Shown here: positions 36,301 to 47,157 of the stretch, piece by piece | How positions within the stretch are numbered: position 1 is the stretch's first letter | Layout: the number at the start of each line of letters is the position of its first letter | Source of the DNA: Elymus sibiricus | Taxonomy: Eukaryota; Streptophyta; Magnoliopsida; Poales; Poaceae | DNA length: 64,000 nucleotides | Direction of reading: 5' to 3' | Assembly (NCBI GenBank): GCA_039707655.1 | Contig: CM077664.1 | Location: 196,038,195 to 196,102,194, forward strand | Notes under the pieces: model-generated | Told to the model about the DNA's origin: nothing | The model's input: the letters and a program-made list of their open reading frames with translations, nothing else | Database searches by the model: none | Program-made: the position numbers and the translations under genes

Positions 36301-39300
36301 ACCGCCCAACAACCGCCTCACATACAGAAGGGGTTCACCCCATAGCGGTGGTTGGGGCGGTGGTTGTGCCGGTGCAACCGCCAGACCAGCGCTCCTGTGG
36401 TGGCTAAGTCCGGAGCGGTACAACCGCTCCAGACACCGGTAGTACCGGTTCGCCTTAGCCGTCCGGGAACTACCGGGCCACCACCGCCCAGCCACAGCCC
36501 CACTACAGAAGGGAGTCCGGTAGTGGAGCGGTGCTGGGCCGGAACAACCGGTCAAGCGGTACAACCGCTCGGTACAAACAAAAACACTGCCATAGAGAAC
36601 AGAGGATACAATAAAGCCAGAACTGCCATAACTTCTGCAAATGAGCTCCGAATTGAGCAAACTCAAGCTTGTTGGATAGATGACGACAAATACTATCCAA
36701 CAGCGACCTAATTGAAGACCCCGATGCTTGCCCGGAGCTTTACACCACAATGTTGAGCTCCGAGGCACCACCAACCGTCTAGGGCGCCCAAGCACCCAAG
36801 AGGAACAAGCTCTAGGGTACCAAGCACCCAAGAGTAAAAAGCTTCTCAAACTTCACTTCCACGTATCACCGTGGAGAACTCAAACCGATGCACCAAATGC
36901 AATGGCAAGGGCACACGGAGTGCCCAAGTCCTTCTCTCCCAAATCCCACCAAAGCAACTAATGCTAGGGAGGAAAATGAGAGGAAGAACGAACAAGAGAA
37001 CACGAAGAACACCAAGATCTAGATCCAAGGGGTTCCCCTCACATAGAGGAGAAAGTGATTGGTGGAAACATAGATCTAGATCTCCTCTCTCTTTTCCCTC
37101 AAGAACTAGCAAGAATCATTGGAGGGATTGAGAGATAGCAAGCTCGAAGAAGGTCAACAATGGGGGAAGAACTCGAGCTAGAAGGATTGGGTCCAATGGG
37201 GAAGAAGACCCCCTTTTATAGGACCCCACGAATCTACCCGTTATGTTGCAGAAAAACACAAGAGCGGTACAACCGGTTCAAGGACCGGTACAACCGCTTT
37301 TTGCGGGTTCCCCTGAAGCAGAGTACCAGGCGGTACAACCGGAGGAGCCACCGGTAGTACCGGAAGGCCGGAGCCAACCAGGAACTACCGCTCCACCACC
37401 GCCCAACAACCGCCTCACGTATAGAAGGGGTTCACCCCATAGCGGTGGTTGGGGCGGTGGTTGTGCCGGTGCAACCGCCAGACCAGCGCTCCTGTGGTGG
37501 CTAAGTCCGGAGCGGTACAACCGCTCCAGACACCGGTAGTACCGGTTCGCCTTAGCCGTCCGGGAACTACCGGGCCACCACCGCCCAGCCACAGCCCCGC
37601 TACAGAAGGGAGTCCGGTAGTGGAGAGGTGCTGGGCCGGAACAACCGGTCAAGCGGTACAACCGCTCGCTACAAACAAAAACACTGCCACAGAGAACAGA
37701 GGATACAATAAAGCCAGAACTGCCATAACTTCTGCAAATGAGCTCCGAATTGAGCAAACTCAAGCTTGTTGGATAGATGACGACAAATACTATCCAACAG
37801 CAACCTAATTGAAGACCTCGATGCTTGCCCGGAGCTTTACACCACAATGATTGAGCTCCGAGGCACCACCAACCGTCTAGGGCGCCCAAGCACCCAAGAG
37901 GAACAAGCTCTAGGGTACCAAGCACCCAAGAGTAAAAAGCTTCTCAAACTTCACTTCCACGTATCACCGTGGAGAACTCAAACCGATGCACCAAATGCAA
38001 TGGCAAGGGCACACGGAGTGCCCAAGTCCTTCTCTCCCAAATCCCACCAAAGCAACTAATGCTAGGGAGGAAAATGAGAGGAAGAACGAAGAAGAGAACA
38101 CGAAGAACTCCAAGATCTAGATCCAAGGGGTTCCCCTCACATAGAGGAGAAAGTGATTGGTGGAAACATAGATCTAGATCTCCTCTCTCTTTTCCCTCAA
38201 GAACTAGCAAGAATCATTGGAGGGATTGAGAGATAGCAAGCTCGAAGAAGGTCAACAATGGGGGAAGAACTCGAGCTAGAAGGATTGGGTCCAATGGGGA
38301 AGAAGACCCCCTTTTATAGGACCCCACGAATCTGCCCGTTATGTTGCAGAAAAACACAGGAGCGGTACAACCGGTCCAAGGACCGGTACAACCGCTTTTT
38401 GCGGGTTCCGCTGAAGCAGAGTACCAGGCGGTACAACCGGAGGAGCCACCGGTAGTACCGGCAGGCCGGAGCCAACCAGGAACTACCGCTCCACCACCGC
38501 CCAACAACCGCCTCACATACAGAAGGGGTTCACCCCATAGCGGTGGTTGGGGCGGTGGTTGTGCCGGTGCAACCGCCAGACCAGCGCTCCTGTGGTGGCT
38601 AAGTCCGGAGCGGTACAACCGCTCCAGACACCGGTAGTACCGGTTCGCCTTAGCCGTCCGGGAACTACCGGGCCACCACCGCCCAGCCACAGCCCCGCTA
38701 CAAAAGGGAGTCCGGTAGTGGAGAGGTGCTGGGCCGGAACAACCGGTCAAGCGGTACAACCGCTCGGTACAAACAAAAACACTGCCACAGAGAACAGAGG
38801 ATACAATAAAGCCAGAACTGCCATAACTTCTGCAAATGAGCTCCGAATTGAGCAAAATCAAGCTTGTTGGATAGATGACGACAAATACTATCCAACAACG
38901 ACCTAATTGAAGACCCCGATGCTTGCCCGGAGCTTTACACCACAATGATTGAGCTCCGAGGCACCACCAACCGTCTAGGGCGCCCAAGCACCCAAGAGGA
39001 ACAAGCTCTAGGGTACCAAGCACCCAAGAGTAAAAAGCTTTTCAAACTTCACTTCCACGTATCGCCGTGGAGAACTCAAACCGATGCACCAAATGCAATG
39101 GCAAGGGCACACGGAGTGCCCAAGTCCTTCTCTCCCAAATCCCACCAAAGCAACTAATGCTAGGGAGGAAAATGAGAGGAAGAACGAAGAAGAGAACACG
39201 AAGAACTCCAAGATCTAGATCCAAGGGGTTCCCCTCACATGGAGGAGAAAGTGATTGGTGGAAACATAGATCTAGATCTCCTCTCTCTTTTTCCTCAAGA

Positions 39301-39440
39301 ACTAGCAAGAATCATTGGAGGGATTGAGAGATAGCAAGCTCGAAGAAGGTCAACAATGGGGGAAGAACTCGAGCTAGAAGGATTGGGTCCAATGGGGAAG
39401 AAGACCCCCTTTTATAGGACCCCACGAATCTACCCGTTAT
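33376..39440 (+). repeat. Tandem array of 1098-bp LTR modules
   Basis: The anchor ctaattg[ag]ag starts at 33376, 34512, 35610, 36708, 37805 and 38903, so spacings are 1136, 1098, 1098, 1097 and 1098 bp. Four nearly identical full units and a 538-bp partial one follow a diverged first unit. The partial unit ends at 39440 (cccgttat). In LTR direction each unit has a palindrome-rich stretch, a TATA box and a more conserved segment. The first unit carries mainly ggtactaccg motifs, the later ones ggtacaaccg. Long frames repeated in every unit on both strands are by-products of the repeat and show no domain. Confidence 0.93.
33881..39416 (-). promoter_or_regulatory. Six repeated TATA boxes in the LTR array
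   Basis: tataaaag on the - strand occurs at 33881-33888, 35018-35025, 36116-36123, 37213-37220, 38311-38318 and 39409-39416, once per unit. Five or six sit in the same context (cctataaaagggggtc). The palindromic motifs lie just upstream in transcription direction. Transcription would run leftward, toward the 3' end of B3 relic 1. Activity is not shown by sequence. Confidence 0.55.
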
Positions 39441-40582
39441 AATAAGAAGTGGCAGGGGAGATATGCCTAAGATATAGAGATGAGAAACCTCTATGAATGA
39501 AGAACCGGCATAAACTCCAACATCGAAAACATCATAGAAGATGCATATATGAACTCCACTTTCGATGAACTCGAGTTTGTCATGAAGATGACCATAAGCT
39601 CAAAAACTCACAAAGAGAAACACCAAATAAGAACCAAGAAAGATGATGCAAGGATGCAATGGTTTGAGCTCTCTACGAACGATACGATTAAGCTACTCAC
39701 TTGAGAGCCCCCCTTGATAGTACGGCTATCGATCCTATAACTCGGTCTCCCAACTACCACCATGAAACCGGTAAAATAGAAAACCTATCAAGGGAAAACC
39801 TTTGCCTTGCGCATAGTCCACTTGAGCTAGATGATGACGATCTTGACCTCCTCAAGTTGGACCACCTTTCTAGATTGCGCCGGCTCGATGAAGACTAGTT
39901 GATTGCTCCCCCATACTCCACTATGGTGAGCCACTCTTCGGCACATCTTCACAAGTCCATTGTCACCACAATGGACGGCAAGCTTCAAGCATGTGATCTC
40001 TTCGTGATGCTCCACTTGAACTTGCACACCGCAATCTTGATGACGATCACCACTTGATGTCATCCTCCATGGGTTGAATGAGATCTTCCTCTTGACGCAA
40101 CCCCATGGACACATACCTAACCCCACATAGAATTCTCACGTAGACCATGGGTTAGTACACAAAGCGTAATGGACAATGCTTACCATACCGTGAGATCACT
40201 TGATCCCACTCGGTACATCTTCTACGCTTTGTGTGTTGATCAACTTGAATCACTCTTCATTTTTAGTCTTGATCAACCTTGAATCTTTCCAATTCTCTTC
40301 ATTAAGATGATGTCTTGAAGGTAGACATGAATGTCCACACAATCTTCTTTTTCAAGACATGCTTGCAATAGGCTCATCTCTTACATGACCAATCTTTGGA
40401 TAACTCCATGAATAACCCCTTGGTCAACACATATTCTTCTTCAAATCACCTTGAGACCAACAAATGGTCTACAAGCAAAGCCTATGGACAAACCCTTCAA
40501 ATATAACTCAAGGCAACCATTAGTCCATAGAGATTGTCATCAATTACCAAAACCAAACATGGGGGCAGCACATGTTCTTTCA

Positions 40583-41375
40583 ATGTTGTACAATGTCATA
40601 ACGATTGACACGTGCTGTGTGAAGATTCTTACAATGCACACCCAATGGAAATTAAAATTTCTTTCATAAAATTCACACCATTTTATTCTCATCGGATGAC
40701 TGTCTGTTTGTTCACTATGCCTTCCTTCGCACGGAATGTTCAACAATTAACATTATTCTTTATTTTTATTTCATTTCCCTCCCGTGAATTTCCTCCTTCT
40801 TATGTTTGAATGCTTTTCTTAGAAATTTAACATATAGCTATATACTCCCTCTCCTTTGTCTAAATTTGTTCAGCAATATTACCGATCCTGAATCGGCTTC
40901 TTTATGATCTTTAGCATGTCCCACGTCTTACCAAATTATTTACCTAACAAATTCAGATGTTATACCTCTTGCATTTGGCATATCTACTGCATGTTGTACC
41001 AAATCAACAACAATTATATAGATGCGATGGAGTACTATATTTACCCCTATATCCAAGTTTGGTACAGTTAAACTTAAGACTTTTGCAACCGCCTTCTCAA
41101 TTCCATTGCTTGTAACTTAATAAATTGCTACCCTTCCTTCAATCTCTGCACACGTCACCACTCTGCTTCTAGTTACGAGACATTGGATTCTCCCCCAACC
41201 AACTTCATTTATTTCCAAGACGCATGTAGTTCTTTCTCGATGCTCTTGGGCACGCCGCTTCCTTCATTTTACTGCCTTCCCTCGGATCTCCTCTATTCTC
41301 ACTCGTACCAGTTCTTTCTTTGCCGCATCTTGCTCTCCTTCTATAGCTGCAGTTATCGAACTGTCGAAACATCCA
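40583..41375 (+). other. Upstream region of B3 relic 2
   Basis: AT-rich DNA with a pyrimidine-rich segment directly before the proposed start codon, consistent with a promoter and 5' UTR. I cannot point to a convincing TATA box. Confidence 0.35.
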
Positions 41376-42914
41376 ATGGCGATGGATTCATCGCATCAAA
41401 CAGAGGTAAATCTCATTTAGGCTTAATCCAGTTGAAATTTCCTATCATCGTTTCTTTCCTCCTGAATGCAAGTTTCATATTCCTAGTGCTCAATCTATTA
41501 TGACATCAGAGGGTTATGTACGCGTGAAATTGTTATGGAGAACAACAGCTTCTCGCTCTATTTCGTAGCACCTCGCAAAGCAACTATAGTAAGCTCTAAT
41601 TTATTCTCCTTTGTTTTTTACTGCATAATCCATATTTAAATAAATGACGTCAATTTATCTGGATAGCAGTTCATATCAAACATAAATGCATATTCGCTTG
41701 ATGATTTTATCATTGAATTTTTTGTATAAATCTATATTTAAATAATTTCTATGTAATACTTTCATATCTACTTGAATGCTCATATGCTTCTATTTATACA
41801 AATTACATGCTGATTTAGGAATTTCAAAATCATTAGTAGATATCGGTATCTTACTGATGTATTACTTTTTAACAGGTTATTCCCTGTTTTATATTAACAA
41901 CCATTTATATACATTACTTTTTACTAGGTGATTCCCTACTTTGCAAGAATGTTTTTCTTGCACAAACTGGGTATAACACAACATGAGACAATGAAACTTT
42001 CAGTTTACCTTCAGACAAAAGAAGAAATAGCTTTCGTGATCCTTGTCACAAATGACAAAAACAAAACTTGTTTGACTGGGAACAAATGGACTGAATTTAT
42101 GCACCTGTGTGATCTTCAGTTTCATAAGGAAATGTACCTCAGTGTAGGTGGTGAGCCTGCTCTATTCGTTGATGTGCAACTTCCCAATCCTCCTGTCACT
42201 CATCCCTATAGGTTTTGTTGTTCATAATCCATTGACATATCATTTCTGCAACATCAGTCTTTGTCTAGTAGTTACTTTTATTTGTACTAATTCCAAATTA
42301 ATTAGTACTTCTTCTCAGTTTCAAATAGGTTGTACTTCTAACTAATTTTACCGACACGTACTATTTTAGCTTACTTAGACCTACATGCACCACACAAAAA
42401 AATTGTCAACAAAATATCGTAGCACAAAAGGGATATCAACAGGATGGAAAGACATTGGCAGTGTAATCATGTTTTTCGGCACTTAGACTAGTTTCTGCAC
42501 ATCTACTATACTGGACCAACTGATCATCCATATGTGCCACTGTTACATACTTTGACAAAGGCGAACATTGACAACAAACAATTGGTAATAATTCTGCTCA
42601 CCTTCATGTTCTTACAATACCAATTTTACATTAAGTATCATTCTAACTCTATGACATTTATTTTCCTGCAACAGAGACTTCCGAGCTATGCTACCCAAAA
42701 CCTACATGTTGAACCACGTGAGATGAGGATTATTCTCGATGCCAATAACAACTTGACAAGTACATATATATGTTGTAATGACGAACGCACAATCATTAAT
42801 GGCTGGCCAGAATTACTTAAGAAAACCATATTCAAATTTGCTGACAAGATCATGCTCTTCATGCACCATGGTTCTCGAGGCGTTTTCCTCTTTGTTCAAC
42901 GCATATTGCCTTAG
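41376..42914 (+). pseudogene. Two-B3-domain (REM-like) gene with one in-frame TAG
   Basis: A five-exon model with GT-AG introns and consistent phases: 41376-41405 (MAMDSSHQTE), 41487-41588 (ending FSLYFVAPRKATI), 41928-42211 (VIPYFARMFFLHKLG ... first B3), 42443-42584 (linker, ending KANIDNKQL) and 42675-42914 (second B3: TIINGWPELLKKTIFKF, GSRGVFLF; stop TAG). The chain would be 265 residues, but a TAG at 42489-42491 stops it at codon 155, before the second B3. Exon layout matches copy 1 at 31685, and the two proteins look about one-third identical, so the duplication is old. The TAG could also be a sequencing or allelic change. Otherwise it is a nonsense pseudogene that keeps one B3 domain. 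Confidence 0.65.
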
Positions 42915-43250
42915 TTCTTATGTATGTTCTAGAATGTAATTCAGATATCAAATTTGACAATTGTAATAGAGTATTGTAAACTCTTCACCATGAACATGTT
43001 ATTTCAGACCTGTTTTTAATCATTCCTACTGTTGTACTGAGATGTATTAACCTATCAATATTTCATTACACATACATTTTAGACACATGTCCTAAACATA
43101 AATCTCACTCAAATTAATTTACACATCATAATATACCCTACATCAGAACATATTTCTATTTTAATTGAACAATTTTAGCATGGATATATCTACAAATTAT
43201 CTGATTTAGAATATCTGATATTTCTACCCAACTGATGCAGTTTTTTGCTA
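42915..43250. other. 3' flank of B3 relic 2
   Basis: AT-rich, with possible polyadenylation-type AATAAA-like sequences but no gene, repeat or transposon end that I can recognise. Confidence 0.4.
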
Positions 43251-43258
43251 AACCAAAC

Positions 43259-43835
43259 TAGCGATGGCAATGGGGCCCCATTTGCCGCAAAAACACATTG
43301 GAAATTCATCTATTAAGGGATCCGTATGGGGAGATTGTATCCCCGCAATCAAATATGCGGATGGGGGTGGGAAGGTCAACCCCATCCCCATTCCCCATTA
43401 TGCCCCATTATTTGGTCATATGTATTTAAATTGGTAGATTCTATATGTAAAATATTGTACTTCGTCCGATCGATATTAATTGACGCACACTTAGTACAAG
43501 TTTACAAAGTTGTACTAAGTGTGTGTCAATTAATATGGATCGGAGGGAGTAATATTGTCTCGAGTATTGTAATTTTTAGTAAAGTTTAGCCTGTGAAACT
43601 TATTTATTATCATTATACTTTCCATGTCTTACAAAATGTAAGTATTCTTACATGTCCAAACAATAATATCATGGAAATATCACAATTATTTTTGAATTTG
43701 GCTTCTCAAGGGAAGCCAATCCCCGCTCCGATCAGATGGGGATGGGCACTGGTAGAAAAGTCTCCCCAATTTACTAAATTTGGATGGGGATGGGAAGTCA
43801 CTCCCCAGCGGGGAGCGGCACCATTCCCATCCATA
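43259..43835. mobile_element. hAT-like non-autonomous element
   Basis: Ends tagcgatggcaatgggg and (reverse complement) tatggatgggaatggtg match at 13 of 17 positions. They are flanked by near-identical octamers aaccaaac (43251-43258) and aaccaaat (43836-43843). An 8-bp duplication and this end sequence fit hAT elements. The interior is rich in gatgggg repeats and codes for nothing. A Stowaway MITE sits inside. Confidence 0.6.
43460..43549. mobile_element. Stowaway MITE, 90 bp
   Basis: cttcgtccgatcgatatt pairs with the right end (reverse complement ctccctccgatccatatt). It forms an almost complete hairpin around ttaattgac..cacacttagtac and is flanked by TA at 43458 and 43550. It is nested in the hAT-like element. 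Confidence 0.85.
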
Positions 43836-43843
43836 AACCAAAT

Positions 43844-44574
43844 AGGTTATCGATCTGCCACCACTTCTTATCAATGCAGAGGCAAACATATAGATCTAAC
43901 AGTTTAGTGCTCGCGGTCATAACCACAGAACAGTTGCATCACACATTTAAGACAAAATCTTAAACATGATAGTCTGACAACTGTTCAAACAGAAAAGATG
44001 CTCTTAGTTACATAATAACTTAAACACCAACTGAGCACCCTAACGAAGAACTACCCAAGTCTGTTGTAATCGGTTCTCCAAAATGAGGCTTCAGAAGGCC
44101 AGAAAGTCCACTAGGACTGTAGCCCGAGGACGTTTGACAACTACCTTCCGTTGACACACATAAGACATCACCAGTACCAGCACATTTTCCTGAAAATCAA
44201 AATTATTGCCAATCAATGATAAGTTGCAGAACAAGGTAACTGAAGTAATCACATTAACAACAAAAACATTATTCCACTTTTTCCACAAAACAACAATATC
44301 AACAAAGCATAGAGGAATATGCATTCTAAGAACATGAGCTTGATTGTCAGGTATTGCAAATATAATCAAGATTAAATGCTACCTCATGTGCAAATCACTA
44401 GAAAAAAGATATGTACAATTGAAGATATGACGCTCCTTAACCAAATTAAGCTCAGTTAAATAATTTTGGTTATAGATGAGCAACAAAAACACATGAATAT
44501 TGGCTGGAGATTTTATTTTGTAGATACGATGTGCAATATAATGTTTAAGCCCTCTAAAATTCATAATCTTGTAG
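43844..44574. other. AT-rich stretch, nothing recognised
   Basis: Only short frames occur and no transposon ends are seen. It runs into the tandem duplication that starts near 44575. Confidence 0.35.
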
Positions 44575-45600
44575 AAAGACCTAACTTATACACAACAGAT
44601 GAATCAATCATCCAAACAGGGATATGATCATTATCACTCAAAACTACACAGGTAGCACAGTTAGTGTATTCAAGACAAGTAGCAAACAACTTGAAAAACT
44701 AGATTCCAATTCAACCGATCCAACACTTCACTAGCAGTAGCCTTTTTTCTCACATATCACAAAATATCCCTAAACTCCTTACAAAAGTAGTGGAATCTTA
44801 GATCTGATATGATGCCAAGAGATATGTATGATCATATTTGGTTCTTTTTATCTTTCTTTACTAATTTAAACAGGAATTAGATACCTATATCTTTGAAAAA
44901 CCTCTTCAACTTACTGAAATAAAAATTCCTAAGTATAATTATATGATAATCATAAGTTATATATCTATATCCCTAAAATTAGCATACTTTACGACTTAAA
45001 ACTAGTATCACTCCTTGTCACAGAAAGACTTGCAAAACAGAACAAAAGTACTCAACACCACAACATTTCATTATAGGAAGACATTCAGAAACTTATACAA
45101 AATAGATGAATGAATCATCCAAACAGGGATATCATCATTATCAGTCAAAGCTACGCACCTAACACAGTTAGTGTGTTTGAGACAAGTACCAAACAACTTG
45201 TAAAACTAGATTCCAGTTCAACCGATCCAACACTTTACTAGTAGTACCCTTGTGTTTCTCACAGATCACAAAATATCACAAAACTAGTTACAAAAGTACA
45301 AGAATCTTTAGACCTGATATGATGCCAACAGATATGTATGTTCATATATATGTCTTATTTTTCTCTTTCTTTACTAATTTAAATAGGAATTAGATCCCCT
45401 ATACCTTACAAAAAACCTCTTGAACTAACTTATATAAATTTCATCGGTACAATTATATGATAATCATAAGGTCTATATCTATATCCATAAAATAAAATTG
45501 TTGTACGACGTTCAATCTAGTATCACTCATTGTCACAGAACGAACTTGCAAAACAGAATAGAAGTACTCAACTGCACAACATTTCATTAGAGGAACACAT
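44575..45600 (+). repeat. Tandem duplication, period about 507 bp
   Basis: Shared landmarks recur in order: catccaaacagggatat (44609 and 45116), cagttagtgt (about 44659 and 45167), ttcaaccgatccaacact (about 44710 and 45217), and cttgcaaaacagaa (45029 and 45547). Offsets are about 507 to 518 bp. The two units differ at many sites and by indels, so the duplication is old. No coding content is seen. Confidence 0.75.
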
Positions 45601-45642
45601 TCAGATTCTCCATGGAAAAGACAAAATAGTTGCATACATACC

Positions 45643-46350
45643 CTAACACCAGCAGCTAACTTCCTTCACGTCCATGCCCACTGCCAGAACTGCTGCCACT
45701 AGCCTCACCTCAGGCATAGCCAAGCGCATGCCAGCGGCCATGGCCACGTCCACCGCCTCCCTCAGCATCCAACCCAGCAGCATGGGCAATGACACCTCTA
45801 GCACCAACGCCACGGCCATTGGCCCGGCCACATGATCTCGCATGCCCATTGGCATGGCCACGGCCACCGTCACCGGCACCACCAAAACCATGACCTTGGG
45901 CAAAGGCATCACTAGGACCAAGGACAGGCCCACCACGAGCCCCACGTCCATGGTCGCGGTCAACGCCACGGCCACGCACCTGACCAGTGCCACGACCAAT
46001 GATGAATGTGATCATCGCGTTCTCATACGCGTCGGCGTGTCGGGGTCCTAGGGTAACCAATTTCCCCAGTAGGCGGGCTCGGGCTCGGGAGCGGCAACCT
46101 GTTCCGCTGGCTTGGGCGTAGGAACGACAAGCTGTTCGGCTTGCCCGGGCGCAGGAGCGACAACCTGATTCTATTGCCCAGCTGACATCTGAGCAAGGTC
46201 CTCCGCAACCACCTCCTGCTACGCAAGCTCCTCCATGGCCTCGTCCCTTAGGGCCCAAAGCTCGGCCAGAGGATCTTCTGGCTCCTCTTCGACGTCATCG
46301 ACGCCAAAGTCGAACACAACTGGGAGACCGTGGGGAAAGGGATTCACCAT
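45643..46350 (-). pseudogene. Possible protein relic with Gly/Arg-rich tail
   Basis: On the - strand a start at 46350 reads MVNPFPHGLPVVFDFGV, then an acidic stretch (EEEPEDPLAELWALRDEA). It ends at a TAG at 46221-46219. The same frame continues with a Pro/Ala/Gln-rich linker (VVAPAPGQAEQLVVPTP) but has two more TAG codons near 46165 and 46047. Farther on, 45990-45700, a GHGRGH-type low-complexity tract is open in several frames. I do not recognise the family. Three nonsense codons, all TAG, argue for a decayed gene or element protein. Confidence 0.4.
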
Positions 46351-47157
46351 GGATGAAGAGTTGTAGAGTGGACTACAGAGGCAATAGTAATGCACTGAGA
46401 AGCTGCCTCAAGAACTAGTGAAATCATATCCCACCGCGCACGCCATTACACCGAGGAAGCTGGAGCGGTCAAACGTTGCATCTCCCACTGCTCCATCATT
46501 ATGCGTCCAGTTGGAAGGTCTAGCTGAACATTAAGTTTCGTTCCTTGAAACTTAGTGCCAAAACTTACTGCGGGTCTCACTGACTGACTGTACGACTAAA
46601 CCCTTATATGTTTATCCACACATATAAATTTTAGTCCTCGTGGAGTTTTCGTATTAGTCTTGTTCCTGATTCAGTTTTACTTATTTTATGATATTCTCAC
46701 GATACTTTATCCTGTTGGATGCAATATTTTTTGTATCCTTTCATTTTTTTTTAGGAACTGTACTACACTTTTTGTTTTGTTGCTTTAATATTAGATCCTT
46801 ATATTATGATTTTTTCTATCGTTCCCTCATCTGAAATTATATTTACATTCGTTACAATCATTTGTACATAAACGAATTAGTACCAGGTCATCACAAACAC
46901 TTACTTAAAACAAACATTAAACCAACATTGTGTTTATTCTGTATATCTACATCTTGCTATCCATGTTGTGATAGCCAGTAATTATCAAGTAGTATTACAC
47001 AAACGTAAATTGTACATATCTTGTACTTCATCAACATATGTTTTTTCATCTATTTGAAATGTATGCCTTTTACATTTGACAATTTATCTTACTGATACTA
47101 TTTTCAATTTATAGTTTGCGTCACCCTGCGACTTCTCCTTTAATTTCTAGGTATTAT
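46351..47157. other. AT-rich stretch, nothing recognised
   Basis: No frame with a domain and no clear repeat boundaries. Confidence 0.35.

Larger units (their letters stand above)
32822..40582 (-). mobile_element. Copia solo LTR, 7.76 kb, enlarged by a tandem array
   Basis: In its own direction it runs from tgaaagaacatgtgctgccc (40582) to ...catccacgatctttca (32822), with TGAAAG/CTTTCA ends. It is related to the LTR at 27841-31048: it shares the segment with ggagcggtgtggaggcacaa and the palindromic motifs. No primer site, gag or pol adjoins it, so it is a solo LTR. Flanking pentamers (ttaag left, atgtt right) do not match. It may have formed by recombination between different copies, or an end may be misplaced. 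About 6 kb of it is the array at 33376-39440. Confidence 0.72.

Noticed and set aside
34921..39023. Repeated 215-276-codon minus-strand frames and 119-codon plus-strand frames
   Set aside because: They recur with the 1098-bp unit, overlap on both strands and encode no known fold. They reflect the LTR array.
33376..39440. Resemblance of the regular array to a CRISPR or satellite array
   Set aside because: The unit is 1098 bp, lies inside a retrotransposon LTR in a plant genome, and has no short-repeat and spacer structure.
32817..40587. A 5-bp target duplication for the 7.76-kb LTR
   Set aside because: Several boundary choices were tried and none gave matching pentamers.
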